Source of the DNA: Bdellovibrio bacteriovorus str. Tiberius
GTDB taxonomy: Bacteria > Bdellovibrionota > Bdellovibrionia > Bdellovibrionales > Bdellovibrionaceae
DNA length: 64,000 bases
Direction: 5' to 3'
Assembly (NCBI RefSeq): GCF_000317895.1
Contig: NC_019567.1
Span: 2,914,001-2,978,000 of the forward strand
In this document: piece by piece, positions 28,064 through 37,346 of the stretch
How the letters are laid out: the number at the start of each line of letters is the position of its first letter
Numbering within the stretch: the stretch's first letter is position 1
Notes under the pieces: generated by a model
Told to the model about the DNA's origin: nothing
The model's database searches: none
Seen by the model: the letters and a program-made list of their open reading frames with translations, nothing else
Translations under genes and position numbers: made by a program

Positions 28064-28471
28064 CTAGTCTGCCAAAGCGTCCGGCGCAACCCTGGCTTCG
28101 AAGGCCGGGGCCCCCGCCTCCAGCCACGCTTTCAGCAGTTCATACTGACGCACGGTCAGCATGCCCCCCAAAGGCATGCGCTTTTCGACGATGGCGGCCT
28201 GATAAATTCTGGCGGCATTGAAGCTGGCCTCTGCATAGGAATCCAAAGCAACGCCCCCGCGGGTGACTCCAAACAGATGACTGTGACAGCGATAACAGCT
28301 GACAGAGAAAACCTCGGCATCCACATTCGGGTAGTGCAGCTCTTGCGGGTCCACGGGCTTTTGCGGATTGGTGTCCGGATCCTTCGAACTGTCCCCGCCG
28401 GAAGAGATCGCTCCGCAGGCAACCAGTCCCAGTGTCAGCAGCAAAAGCACATACCGGACAAGATGGTGCAT
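28064..28471 (-). CDS. Small lipoprotein with one c-type haem motif
   Basis: 135 residues. A lipoprotein signal with L-V-A-C (Cys at about 19) anchors it. A single C-Y-R-C-H motif near residue 73 matches the C-x-x-C-H haem-c site, and downstream G-G-M-L could hold the axial Met. This resembles the short cytochrome-like domains found in envelope proteins. No respiratory partner is adjacent; the AlkZ-like gene follows. It could instead be a metal-binding lipoprotein. Confidence 0.65.
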   Translation of the reverse strand: MHHLVRYVLLLLTLGLVACGAISSGGDSSKDPDTNPQKPVDPQELHYPNVDAEVFSVSCYRCHSHLFGVTRGGVALDSYAEASFNAARIYQAAIVEKRMPLGGMLTVRQYELLKAWLEAGAPAFEARVAPDALAD

Positions 28472-28544
28472 AAATCCCCTTCTGACTTAGTCAAAGTCTT
28501 GGGGATTTTACTGATGAAGGCAATCTGTCCTTCGACGCTGGATT

Positions 28545-29297
28545 TTAGTTGGCGGATTCGTCTTCTTCGCTGTCAAACTTCAGATCCAGGAAGTCCAGCA
28601 CAGAAGCATCGGCCGCTTTGGGAATGGCCGGAGCCACACGATTCAAAATGCGGCGCTGACGGCCGACAACATAGTTGGAAGGGCGATCAATACGGAAGCG
28701 GCGGGGATTTGGCAACACCGCCGCAATCAAAGACGCCTGATACGGATTGATGTTGCGGGCACTGCGCTTGAAGTATTTCTGTGAAGCCGCTTCGACTCCG
28801 TAAACTCCGGGGCCCAGCTCGATCACATTCAGATAAACTTCCATGATGCGTTCTTTGGGCCAGGTGAATTCAATCAGAATGGTAAAGTAAGCTTCAAAAC
28901 CTTTGCGAACCCAGTCACGCTGAGGCCACAAAAACACATTCTTGGCCGTCTGCTGAGTGATGGTGCTGGCACCTTTTTTACGCTTGTGGGTTTTGTTGTA
29001 CTTCATCGCCTTTTCAATGGCGTCAAAGTCAAAACCGTTATGTTCAAAGAAGCGATAGTCCTCGGCCTTCAGCACAGCCTTTTGAACAGAGGGCGAAATC
29101 TCTTCCAGCGGAACCCAGTCCTTGTGAATGCCGACAAACTCTTCACCCCACACCGAACTGACCGAACGAATCACCATCAGTGGCGTCAACGGCACCGGAA
29201 CGAAGCGATACAGCAAAACGAATCCCAGAGTGCTCACCAAAAAAAGCAGCACTGCTTTCAAGATCCATTTTCTAAGAGTTTGCCAACGATTGCGCAT
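28545..29297 (-). CDS. mtgA: Monofunctional peptidoglycan glycosyltransferase
   Basis: 250 residues from the ATG at 29297. One N-terminal membrane helix (about 10-32) is followed by the family-51 glycosyltransferase domain. The catalytic Glu is in A-E-D-Y-R-F-F-E-H, and K-G-A-S-T-I-T-Q-Q and E-x-Y-L-N-V-I-E-L-G motifs follow. No transpeptidase domain is present, which marks it as MtgA. It polymerises lipid II into glycan strands. The start lies two bases beyond the gloA stop, so the two are probably cotranscribed. Confidence 0.93.
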   Translation of the reverse strand: MRNRWQTLRKWILKAVLLFLVSTLGFVLLYRFVPVPLTPLMVIRSVSSVWGEEFVGIHKDWVPLEEISPSVQKAVLKAEDYRFFEHNGFDFDAIEKAMKYNKTHKRKKGASTITQQTAKNVFLWPQRDWVRKGFEAYFTILIEFTWPKERIMEVYLNVIELGPGVYGVEAASQKYFKRSARNINPYQASLIAAVLPNPRRFRIDRPSNYVVGRQRRILNRVAPAIPKAADASVLDFLDLKFDSEEDESAN

Positions 29298-29301
29298 GTT
29301 T

Positions 29302-29811
29302 TTACAGAAGACCTGGTTGAACCACCTCAATCCAATATTGATCCGGATCTTTGACAAAAGCGATGTTTTTCATACCGCCCTCTCCCAGACGTTTTTGGAA
29401 GTTCACACCCAGGGATTCAAAGCGGGCACAGGCCTGCTGAATGTCCGGGACTGAAATACAGATATGACCAAAACCGCGAGGCTCGGTGTTGCCGTTATGG
29501 TACGGCGTGGTTTCCTGCTCTTCGGTGCCCCAGTTGTGGGTCAGTTCAAGGACTGCTTCCCGACCAAAGGCATAACGGGCATTGGCTTCATTATCGGTGG
29601 GAACATTGGTGCCTTCCGGAACATATGCCAGGAAGAACAAGGAAAACTTCCACTCTGCAAAATCAAGCTTTCGTACCAGTGTCATCCCTAAAACGCGGGT
29701 ATAGAAATCCAACGAAGCTTTAGGGTCTTTGATCCTAAGCATGGTGTGGTTGAAAACGTATTGCTGTGTTTCTTTGTCGGGGCTTGCGCACACCCCAGGG
29801 ATGTTTGACAT
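29302..29811 (-). CDS. gloA: Lactoylglutathione lyase (glyoxalase I)
   Basis: 169 residues, in the longer eukaryote-like subclass. Metal ligands are likely the His in F-N-H-T-M-L-R-I, the Glu in V-L-E-L-T-H-N-W-G, the His in G-F-G-H-I-C-I-S, and the Glu in Y-W-I-E-V-V. It converts the methylglyoxal-glutathione hemithioacetal to lactoylglutathione. It is upstream of mtgA in the same operon. Confidence 0.94.
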   Translation of the reverse strand: MSNIPGVCASPDKETQQYVFNHTMLRIKDPKASLDFYTRVLGMTLVRKLDFAEWKFSLFFLAYVPEGTNVPTDNEANARYAFGREAVLELTHNWGTEEQETTPYHNGNTEPRGFGHICISVPDIQQACARFESLGVNFQKRLGEGGMKNIAFVKDPDQYWIEVVQPGLL

Positions 29812-29931
29812 GGAATTCTCCTAACCGTGGTCTATTCATAACACGCTTTTGACAACAGTTCAAAAAGGCATTTGGTAGAGGGTAAATAGGTATAGATTGT
29901 TTCCCCTCTGGAACATCGTTAAAATGGACTT

Positions 29932-32571
29932 ATGTTCCACCGACTTTTAAAGACCTGGGCCTTTCAGACCTTTCTTATTTTCGTTCTGTATTATCTGACA
30001 GGACGACTGGGGCTTTTGCTGGCTTTGCCACCGGGTTATGCGTCATTGGTTTGGCCCCCATTTGGTATCAGTATCGCAGCGCTGTTGCTTTTTGGAGTCA
30101 ACCGCTGGCCCGGGGTTCTGATTGGCGCCTTTCTGGTCAATGCCCGCCACCTGGAAAGTATTTCAAATCTGCTGCTGCCACTGGGGATTTCAGCAGGAAA
30201 CACGCTTTCAGTCATCATCGCCGCTCTGCTAATCCGACGTTTTCTCCATTTCCCAAAACGCTTCTATCTTGAACGCGAAGTGATTCTGTTCCTGTTCTTA
30301 TCCGGGCCCGTTGCGGCTTTGTTCAGCGCCGGCTGGGGTGTCGGACTGCTGTATTTCAACGACCTGTTGTCGCAGAAAAATATTCTGATGAACTGGATTC
30401 ACTGGTTCGTCGGCGATGCCATTGGGGGCCTGATCTTTGCTCCGCTGGCTTTGATGTTTTCAACCCAGTCGCGCCGCTACTGGCTTAAATCTGTCACCAA
30501 AGTTCTGGTGCCGGTGTGCGTGGCGTTTGCGCTGATTCTGTCTGCCTCTCAGTACCTGACCCACTCGGAGCAGGAAAAGCAGGCTGGCGAATTCACGCGC
30601 AAGGCCGAGTTCACGTTCAATGTTCTGGAAAAGGACTTTAACGGCAACATCGACATGCTGATTTCACTGAAGAGCTTTTTCGACAGCTCAACCACCGTGA
30701 CCCGTCAGGAGTTCCGTGAATTTGCCACAACCCTGCATTCGCGCCGTCCCGAGGTTCAGGCACTGGCCTGGATTCCTTACGACCGCACCCAGCCTGAAAA
30801 ATTTCGCATCGAATACATCGAACCCAGCGCACTGAACAGCAAGATCCTGGGTTATGACTTTGGCACTCATCCGGATCGCAATGCCCTGCTAAAAAAGGCA
30901 CTGGATAAAAAACGCATCATCACCTCCAGCCCGCTGGAGCTGAATGAATTCAATCACCCGGCCCGCGGCATCTATCTGTTTCTGGCCATTGGCCGCCCTG
31001 AAGGAGTGCTGCTGGAGGTTTTGCGCCTGGATGGTATTCTGCGGGACCTGACCGATGTTCTGAATGATCCCAGCTATCGTGTTTTGATCGAAGACGTCAC
31101 CAATACTTCAGCCCGTGAACTGATGGTCGACACCCTCACGGACACCGCAAACGACTTCCATGCGGACTTCAAATGGAGTTCCCATCTGGAGGTCGGCGAC
31201 AGGCAGTGGGAAATCACGGTTCAACAGGACACGTCCCTGCGCCAGGGTTCGGCATTTAATGCCGCCGTGTTTTTGCTGACCTCGCTGATATTTGTGTTTT
31301 TGATCTGCGCCCTGCTGCTGACCATCGCCAACCGCATCATCACGGTGGAGGAAATCGTTGATGAAAAAACCCAGCACTTGATTGATCTGAATGTGCAGCT
31401 GAAAAAGGCGTCAGAAACAAAATCCGAGTTTCTGGCCAACATGAGCCACGAAATCCGCACTCCGCTGAACGTGATCGTCGGCATGTCTGACCTGCTGGAA
31501 GAATCCCCGCTGAATGATGATCAGAAGCACTATGTGGAGATTTCCAAAAAAGCCGGCCACAATCTTTTAAGCATCATCAACGACATTCTGGATATTTCAA
31601 AAATCGAAGCCGGCCTGGTGACACTTGAAAAAACCGAAGTTGATCTGCACAGTCTGGTGGCCGACATCACCGAGATGTTTGAACTGAAGGCCCGCGAAAA
31701 AAATCTGGAACTGACTGTTTATCTCAGCGAGGACACCCACAGTATTTTCATGGGTGACCCGACCCGCATCCGCCAGGTGCTTTCAAATCTGATCAGCAAC
31801 TCTTTGAAGTTCACCACGGACGGTTCAATCCGGGTGGAGCTGATGAAGAACCAGACCGAACTGGACGGCAATCTGATTTTCCATGTCAGTGACACCGGCA
31901 TTGGCATTCCGCGCGACAAGATCCCACAACTGTTCCAGCCGTTCACCCAAGCCGACTCAACTATCACCCGCAAGTTTGGCGGCACGGGTCTGGGGCTTTC
32001 TATCTCGAAACGACTGGTGAAGATGATGAATGGTGACATCACCATTGAAAGTGAACTGCACCGCGGAAGCCGTTTTTCATTCAGCCTGGAACTGCCTTGG
32101 CTGCGCGATGTGCAGGAAGAAATGCAAAGTCCGTCCGAAGACAGTGGCCCGGCATCCACCGGAACCCCAACGACGCTGGAACCTTTGTCCATTCTTATAG
32201 TGGATGACACCGATGACAACCGTCTGCTGATCAAGGCTTACTTGAAAAACACCCCTCACCAGATCACCGAGGCCAGCAACGGACGCCAGGCTTTGGAGCT
32301 GGCACAAAAGCAGCGCTTTGATCTTATATTGATGGATATGCAGATGCCGGTGATGGATGGTTTTACCGCCACCCAGAAGATCCGCAAGTGGGAACAAGAA
32401 CACAAACAACCGCCTACGACTATCTGGGCACTCACCGCCTTTGCCTTGAAAAATGAAATTGATCGCAGTCTTTCCGTTGGTTGCAATTTGCATCTGATCA
32501 AACCCCTGCGTAAAGCCGACCTGCTAAATCATATTCAAAAACTGAGCGAAGAACGACACCAGTCTCGCTAG
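29932..32571 (+). CDS. MASE1-CHASE hybrid histidine kinase with receiver
   Basis: 879 residues. An N-terminal MASE1 membrane domain (about 10-205) is followed by a CHASE-like extracytoplasmic domain (about 225-410) and another membrane helix near 440. A dimerisation domain follows with phospho-His in N-M-S-H-E-I-R-T-P-L (about 506), then an ATPase domain with N-S-L-K-F-T, D-T-G-I-G-I and G-L-G-L-S-I-S motifs. The C-terminal receiver carries V-D-D-T-D-D and the phospho-Asp in L-M-D-M-Q-M-P-V-M-D-G (about 801). It senses an envelope-side signal through CHASE; output is unknown. It is monocistronic. Confidence 0.93.
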   Translation: MFHRLLKTWAFQTFLIFVLYYLTGRLGLLLALPPGYASLVWPPFGISIAALLLFGVNRWPGVLIGAFLVNARHLESISNLLLPLGISAGNTLSVIIAALLIRRFLHFPKRFYLEREVILFLFLSGPVAALFSAGWGVGLLYFNDLLSQKNILMNWIHWFVGDAIGGLIFAPLALMFSTQSRRYWLKSVTKVLVPVCVAFALILSASQYLTHSEQEKQAGEFTRKAEFTFNVLEKDFNGNIDMLISLKSFFDSSTTVTRQEFREFATTLHSRRPEVQALAWIPYDRTQPEKFRIEYIEPSALNSKILGYDFGTHPDRNALLKKALDKKRIITSSPLELNEFNHPARGIYLFLAIGRPEGVLLEVLRLDGILRDLTDVLNDPSYRVLIEDVTNTSARELMVDTLTDTANDFHADFKWSSHLEVGDRQWEITVQQDTSLRQGSAFNAAVFLLTSLIFVFLICALLLTIANRIITVEEIVDEKTQHLIDLNVQLKKASETKSEFLANMSHEIRTPLNVIVGMSDLLEESPLNDDQKHYVEISKKAGHNLLSIINDILDISKIEAGLVTLEKTEVDLHSLVADITEMFELKAREKNLELTVYLSEDTHSIFMGDPTRIRQVLSNLISNSLKFTTDGSIRVELMKNQTELDGNLIFHVSDTGIGIPRDKIPQLFQPFTQADSTITRKFGGTGLGLSISKRLVKMMNGDITIESELHRGSRFSFSLELPWLRDVQEEMQSPSEDSGPASTGTPTTLEPLSILIVDDTDDNRLLIKAYLKNTPHQITEASNGRQALELAQKQRFDLILMDMQMPVMDGFTATQKIRKWEQEHKQPPTTIWALTAFALKNEIDRSLSVGCNLHLIKPLRKADLLNHIQKLSEERHQSR

Positions 32572-32678
32572 TGCGTCATGACAGAGGTGGAGCCACGCTG
32601 CCACCGAAAGCGCTGGCCCGGCCCTTGCTATATGGATTCCCAGGTGACCGATGTCACCAGTTTCTGGGGGGAAACATT

Positions 32679-33428
32679 ATGATCTGGCGGGGAATCACTT
32701 CATTACTTGGAATGTCTCTATTAATGTCTGCACCGGCAGCCTTGGCCCAAACGCCACCAGGCATCCGCATTCACAGCATTCAGGCAATTGGTACTGGATG
32801 TCCGGCAGGCACTTACAACGCCACGATTTCTCCGGATGCGCAGACGTTCTCTTTGCTTCTGGACAATTTTATCGCTGAATCCACCATGCAACGCCCGATC
32901 GTTCGCCTGAACTGCGAACTGAAGGTGAACTTCCAGGTGCCTGCGGGATGGACTTTCGCGGTGACCTCCGCTGACTATCGCGGCTTTGCTTACGCCGAAG
33001 CCGGCACGATGGTGACTCACCAGGCGCTTTATTCTTTCGATGGCAGCAAGCCCCGCAACGAACGCCCGGGCTATGAAAACGGTGGCACTTACAACTTCCG
33101 CGCACAGGAATTCCGCGGACCTTACAACGACACTTACTATATCCGTCATCAGGTCGACAGCCGTGTCGCTCCGTGGGCGGCATGTAACGCCAACTCCATT
33201 CAATCATTGTACATCACTACTTATCTGATGGCCCGCAACCTGAACCTGTCGTCCCTGCTGACCGCCCAGATCACTCTGGACAGCATCGACGGTCAGGTTC
33301 AGTCACAAAGATACCAACTGGCCTGGAAGACGTGCCGACCAAGTAATGGTGGCGTCAATCAGCCACCAGGACGTGATCCGGGACCGGGTCGACCGAACAA
33401 TCCTGGCAGACCGCCGCGTTTCCCATAA
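32679..33428 (+). CDS. Secreted DUF4360 protein with Pro/Gly-rich tail
   Basis: 249 residues from the ATG at 32679, which is preceded by GGGGGG and begins a signal peptide ending near A-L-A-Q (residue 24). The DUF4360 pattern is seen in G-T-G-C-P-A-G-T-Y, the L-L-L-D-N-F segment, a Cys followed by a beta strand and Y-R-G-F-A. The last 35 residues are rich in Pro, Gly and Arg and are absent from the neighbouring paralog. Function of the family is unknown. It stands first in a pair with the gene at 33485. Confidence 0.82.
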   Translation: MIWRGITSLLGMSLLMSAPAALAQTPPGIRIHSIQAIGTGCPAGTYNATISPDAQTFSLLLDNFIAESTMQRPIVRLNCELKVNFQVPAGWTFAVTSADYRGFAYAEAGTMVTHQALYSFDGSKPRNERPGYENGGTYNFRAQEFRGPYNDTYYIRHQVDSRVAPWAACNANSIQSLYITTYLMARNLNLSSLLTAQITLDSIDGQVQSQRYQLAWKTCRPSNGGVNQPPGRDPGPGRPNNPGRPPRFP

Positions 33429-33484
33429 TTAAAATTCAAAACCAAATTAACGAACTAACAATGTCATAATCACAAGGGGGATTT

Positions 33485-34081
33485 ATGAAAGGTAAACTAT
33501 TGATCGCAATCGCGGGGATGATCTCTGCAATGAGTCTGCAAGCCAACGCTCAGGAAATTCGCCTGGGTCAACCAGCCTACGGTGGAACCGGCTGTCCTGC
33601 GGGAAGCGCCAGTGTCACTGTGAGTCCGGATGCTTCTGCACTCAGCATCCTGTTTGATAACTATGTGGCGGAAGCCGGCAGTGGCCGATCCATGGATCGC
33701 AAATCCTGTAACATCTCTGTCCCAGTGACAGTGCCAAGTGGTTACAGCGTGGCAGTCATCCAGGTCGATTACCGTGGATTCAACTTCGTGCCTCGTGGTG
33801 GTATGTCACGCTTTGATGCGGAATACTTCTGGGCTGGTGCGCGTGGTCCAAGAATCAGCCGCACGTTCATGGGTCCGGTGAACGACAGTTACACTATTTC
33901 TGACGGTCTGATTGCCAGCACTATGGTTTGGACGCCGTGCGGAGCCAACGTGAACTTGCGTGTCAACACATCCATGATGGCTAAATCCAACGCCCGTGGC
34001 GAACAAACCCTGGCAACAGTGGACAGCGCCGACATCAGCTCCGGCCTGATCTACCACTTGCAATGGAGACGTTGCCGCTAG
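33485..34081 (+). CDS. Secreted DUF4360 protein
   Basis: 198 residues with a signal peptide (cleavage near A-N-A-Q, residue 22) and a strong AAGGGGGA ribosome site. It shares G-T-G-C-P-A-G-S, L-F-D-N-Y-V-A-E-A, C-N-I-S-V-P-V, V-D-Y-R-G-F-N and S/T-P-C-G-A-N-V-N-L-R features with the gene 56 bases upstream, so they are paralogs of one DUF4360 family. Four cysteines are conserved, suggesting two disulfides. Function is unknown. A 10-base palindrome (34094-34103) follows the stop but has no T-run. Confidence 0.85.
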   Translation: MKGKLLIAIAGMISAMSLQANAQEIRLGQPAYGGTGCPAGSASVTVSPDASALSILFDNYVAEAGSGRSMDRKSCNISVPVTVPSGYSVAVIQVDYRGFNFVPRGGMSRFDAEYFWAGARGPRISRTFMGPVNDSYTISDGLIASTMVWTPCGANVNLRVNTSMMAKSNARGEQTLATVDSADISSGLIYHLQWRRCR

Positions 34082-34189
34082 TTTCTTAAGAACCCCAATT
34101 GGGCTCCTGCAGAGCTGCTAAAAGTAGATGTCATTGGCGATAAAATACGCTAGGATCGGCTTTTAAAAGCGAACCAGGAGCCCTACCCC

Positions 34190-34669
34190 ATGTCCAAATC
34201 AGCTCATCACTCTGCCACTCTTCAAGTCCGTCAAGCCCTGTGGGCTCTGCAAAAAGAAGTATTGAATTCTCTGAAAGAGCAATTCGACCGCGAAGTGGGC
34301 TATCAAGCCGCTCCGACAGAATGGTTCCAGGTTTTGATGACCGCAGAACGCTACTTGTGGCTGCGCGAACTGACCTCCCTGATGGCCGATATCGATATCC
34401 TGACCGAACTGGAACACGTTTCTGAAGAAGACGCCGGTGTGGCTCGCGCGGAAATCGAAAAACTTTTGATTAATCACGTTGAAGAAGGTTTCGGAAAACA
34501 GTACCGGGATCTGTTGATGTCCGGTGTAGGTTTGCTGCCACTGCATTCACAACTGAAAGCAGATCTACAACATTTGCCAGAAACCAAAATTGAAAAGCAT
34601 CAGACAGTGCATCACCGAAAAAACTGGCAGGAAGCTCACCGCCAGCAGTCCCGCAAGAAACGCAACTAG
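34190..34669 (+). CDS. Hypothetical helical cytosolic protein
   Basis: 159 residues, preceded by AGGAG. It lacks signal peptide or membrane segments and appears almost wholly alpha-helical, with a basic, His- and Arg-rich C-terminal tail (about 130-159). I do not recognise a family. The stop codon overlaps the stop of rtcB on the other strand within a CTAG. Confidence 0.75.
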   Translation: MSKSAHHSATLQVRQALWALQKEVLNSLKEQFDREVGYQAAPTEWFQVLMTAERYLWLRELTSLMADIDILTELEHVSEEDAGVARAEIEKLLINHVEEGFGKQYRDLLMSGVGLLPLHSQLKADLQHLPETKIEKHQTVHHRKNWQEAHRQQSRKKRN

Positions 34670-35850
34670 CCTTTCACGCACAGCACCTGCTTTAGCACCG
34701 CCACCACATCGACCAGATCCGTTTGATTTTTCATCACCTGGTCGATGTCCTTGTAAGCGCTGGGAATCTCATCAATGACCCCGGCGTCCTTACGACACTC
34801 CACCCCCGCAGTTTGTTTTTGCAAGTCCGCCAGACTGAAACGACGTTTGGCTTCCGAGCGTGACATGCGCCGACCCGCCCCGTGCGAACAGGAATCAAAA
34901 GATTCGGCACTGCCCTTACCCCTGACGATGTAAGATCGGGCCCCCATCGAACCGGGAATGATGCCCAGATCCCCTTGCCTTGCGCGCACGGCCCCTTTGC
35001 GGGTGACCAGAACGTCTTCACCATAATGAACCTCGCGCGTGGCATAGTTGTGGTGACAATTGACCTTCAGGGAATACGGCAGCGGCGCCCCTTTTTTCCC
35101 GACGTGATGGGAAATCACCTCCATCACCCGGCGAAGCATCTCTTCGCGGTTTTCCAGAGCATAACTTTGTGCCCACTCCAGATCGCGCATGTAATTTTCG
35201 TATTCCGTGGTTCCTTCAAGGTAATAAGCCAGATCCGGATCGGGCAACTTCACCGCCAGCTTTGCGATTTCGCCTTTGGCTTCGCGGATGTGTTCTTCGG
35301 CCAGACTTTTACCAACGTTGCGGGAACCGGAATGCAGCATCACCCACACGGCACCTTCTTCGTCGGTGCAGATTTCAATAAAGTGATTGCCTCCACCCAG
35401 ACTTCCCAGTTGGTGAGCGGCGCGGTCTTTTAAGCGCAACAATGAAACGGACTCAGGCATGTTCTTCCAGCCCTTCCAGTTTTGCACTTCCTGGGTCAGC
35501 TTTTTGTTGGATTCATGCCCCAACGGAATCACACGTTCAATTCCGGCACGCAGGCGATCCAGATCATGCAGCACCAATTCCGGATTCACATTCAGACGAG
35601 CGGCAATCATACCGCAACCAATATCCACACCCACAGCCGCCGGGATCACCGCGCCCTTGGTGGCGATCACGCTTCCGACTGTGGCTCCAATTCCCAGATG
35701 CACATCAGGCATTGCAGCCACGTGTTTGAATACAAATGGCAACGACGCCACATTCTGAAGTTGCTTCAGTGCTTGTGACTCGACTTCGGATTCCGGGGAC
35801 CAGATTTTCACTGGAACGTGAGCAGACTTGATATTCGACAGGACTGGCAT
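34666..35850 (-). CDS. rtcB: RtcB RNA ligase
   Basis: 394 residues from the ATG at 35850 with GGAGGA upstream. RtcB joins 2',3'-cyclic phosphate (or 3'-phosphate) and 5'-OH RNA ends using GTP and Mn. Visible ligands are Cys in D-I-G-C-G-M, His in G-G-N-H-F-I-E, and His in L-H-S-G-S-R-N-V-G-K. Further marks are N-C-H-H-N-Y-A, G-S-M-G-A-R-S-Y, and S-H-G-A-G-R-R-M-S-R with the guanylylated His. No rtcA or archease gene lies nearby. It is divergent from the solute-binding protein gene. Confidence 0.95.
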   Translation of the reverse strand: MPVLSNIKSAHVPVKIWSPESEVESQALKQLQNVASLPFVFKHVAAMPDVHLGIGATVGSVIATKGAVIPAAVGVDIGCGMIAARLNVNPELVLHDLDRLRAGIERVIPLGHESNKKLTQEVQNWKGWKNMPESVSLLRLKDRAAHQLGSLGGGNHFIEICTDEEGAVWVMLHSGSRNVGKSLAEEHIREAKGEIAKLAVKLPDPDLAYYLEGTTEYENYMRDLEWAQSYALENREEMLRRVMEVISHHVGKKGAPLPYSLKVNCHHNYATREVHYGEDVLVTRKGAVRARQGDLGIIPGSMGARSYIVRGKGSAESFDSCSHGAGRRMSRSEAKRRFSLADLQKQTAGVECRKDAGVIDEIPSAYKDIDQVMKNQTDLVDVVAVLKQVLCVKG

Positions 35851-35895
35851 ATAGCTCTTCCTCCACCGATGTTTGATCTGTGATAAGATTAACAC

Positions 35896-36759
35896 ATGTC
35901 GCAGCTGTTTTTTTTGATTATTTTTTTACTGCTGCCACTGGCGCAGCCCTGCTGGTCTTCACAAATTCCATTAAGAATTGTGACCGAGCACTGGCCTCCT
36001 ATTACCTATGAAAAATCGGGTGCCGCCGAAGGCATGGCTGTGGATCTGGCGCGCATGATTCAAAAATCAGCGTCGCTCACACAAAGTATTGAAGTTCTGC
36101 CCTGGCCGCGGGCTTATCACCTTGCCGTGAATCAGCCGGACGTTCTGCTGTTCACGGTGGTCCGCAATCCCGAACGCGAAAAACTTTTCACGCTGATTGG
36201 TCCCATTGCCAACGGTGAAATCGCCATTTATGTGCGAGGCACCTATGACCTTGGCAAAGTGACCCTGCAATCCCTGAAAAAAGAACTGCGCATCGCCACT
36301 CATCGGGGCACGGCTTTTCATAATATTCTGGAACAAGAGGGCTTTCGCAACATCGTTCCGGTGAATTCATCGGTTAACGCCGTAAAAATGCTGATGACGG
36401 GCCGGGTGGATGCCATCTGTGATGATGAACTGGCGGTCGCCGAACTTTTCCGCCGCGCGGGATACACTTCCAGCCCCTTCGTCAAAGTTCTGTCACTAAG
36501 TCACAGCTCGTTGTACTTTGCCTTTTCGCGGGGGACTGCACCTTTGACGATCACAAAATGGAAAACGGCCTTTGAGGAAATCAAACGCACCGGTCAGTTT
36601 GATCACCTTTACAAAAAATGGTTCTTAAATCTGAAGGCACCTGCGGGAGTTCATATTTCACTGCCTCCCCCACACCCGGTTCTTAAACTTGTTGAAAGGC
36701 CTGCAAAAACACCTCGAGTGGCTGAGCTCCTGAAATTCCAGCCTCCCGATTTAAAATAA
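35896..36759 (+). CDS. Periplasmic solute-binding protein, family 3
   Basis: 287 residues with a signal peptide (hydrophobic run then C-W-S-S near residue 22). The mature N-terminus R-I-V-T-E-H-W-P-P-I-T-Y and M-A-V-D-L-A-R-M identify the type-3 amino-acid-type binding fold. No ABC permease or ATPase gene is adjacent, so it may be a stand-alone receptor subunit. The last 35 residues form a Pro-rich tail beyond the fold; 77 bases of its 3' end overlap the convergent dsbA-like gene. Confidence 0.85.
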   Translation: MSQLFFLIIFLLLPLAQPCWSSQIPLRIVTEHWPPITYEKSGAAEGMAVDLARMIQKSASLTQSIEVLPWPRAYHLAVNQPDVLLFTVVRNPEREKLFTLIGPIANGEIAIYVRGTYDLGKVTLQSLKKELRIATHRGTAFHNILEQEGFRNIVPVNSSVNAVKMLMTGRVDAICDDELAVAELFRRAGYTSSPFVKVLSLSHSSLYFAFSRGTAPLTITKWKTAFEEIKRTGQFDHLYKKWFLNLKAPAGVHISLPPPHPVLKLVERPAKTPRVAELLKFQPPDLK

Positions 36760-37315
36760 CAAACGGCACACCACTGATTCCCAGCGCATACGCTTCATCA
36801 ATCAGCGCAGCCACTTCATTGAAACCCTGATCGCTCTGCAGGAAGGTCAACACGTCAGCCTTGTCATAACCCACTCGCGCCATCACACCTGCCAAAACTT
36901 CACGCTGGGACAGATCCAGGGCCTCGGCATAGTAAGCCTGGTAAATTTCATTGGTGACCGCGACCTGATTGTTTCGGGTGCCCGCCCACCAGATCAGACG
37001 ATGGCAGTCCATCGTGTTGATCTGCACCTGCATTTTATCAAAATGAAGTTCCGCGCCTGCTGCCGCCGCTGCTTGAACGACTCTTTGTTCTGCCATTTGA
37101 AAACGTTCGCTATTGCCAAACTTGGCCGCCAGATACGCCGCACGCGAAACACCTTCTGCCGGAGTGCCAGGATCCAGTTGAAACGGAAGAACACTCACAT
37201 CAAAGTCATACTCATCTTTGACAGACTCCATGGCCTTGAACAGTGTTGTTTTTCCGACATAACACCATGGACAAACAATATCGACCACCAGCTCAAGTTT
37301 GATTTTCTTTTTCAT
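36683..37315 (-). CDS. FrnE-like DsbA-family oxidoreductase
   Basis: 210 residues from the ATG at 37315, which has GAGGTG upstream. The active site is C-P-W-C in D-I-V-C-P-W-C-Y-V-G-K near residue 15, and the cis-Pro lies in G-I-S-G-V-P-F-V. The helical insertion is that of FrnE/2-hydroxychromene isomerase-like proteins. There is no signal peptide, so it should be a cytoplasmic thiol oxidoreductase. It is divergent from the FUSC gene across only 31 bases. Confidence 0.92.
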   Translation of the reverse strand: MKKKIKLELVVDIVCPWCYVGKTTLFKAMESVKDEYDFDVSVLPFQLDPGTPAEGVSRAAYLAAKFGNSERFQMAEQRVVQAAAAAGAELHFDKMQVQINTMDCHRLIWWAGTRNNQVAVTNEIYQAYYAEALDLSQREVLAGVMARVGYDKADVLTFLQSDQGFNEVAALIDEAYALGISGVPFVILNREAGISGAQPLEVFLQAFQQV

Positions 37316-37346
37316 AAGGCACCTCAGCAGTAGTATACTGAGTTTC

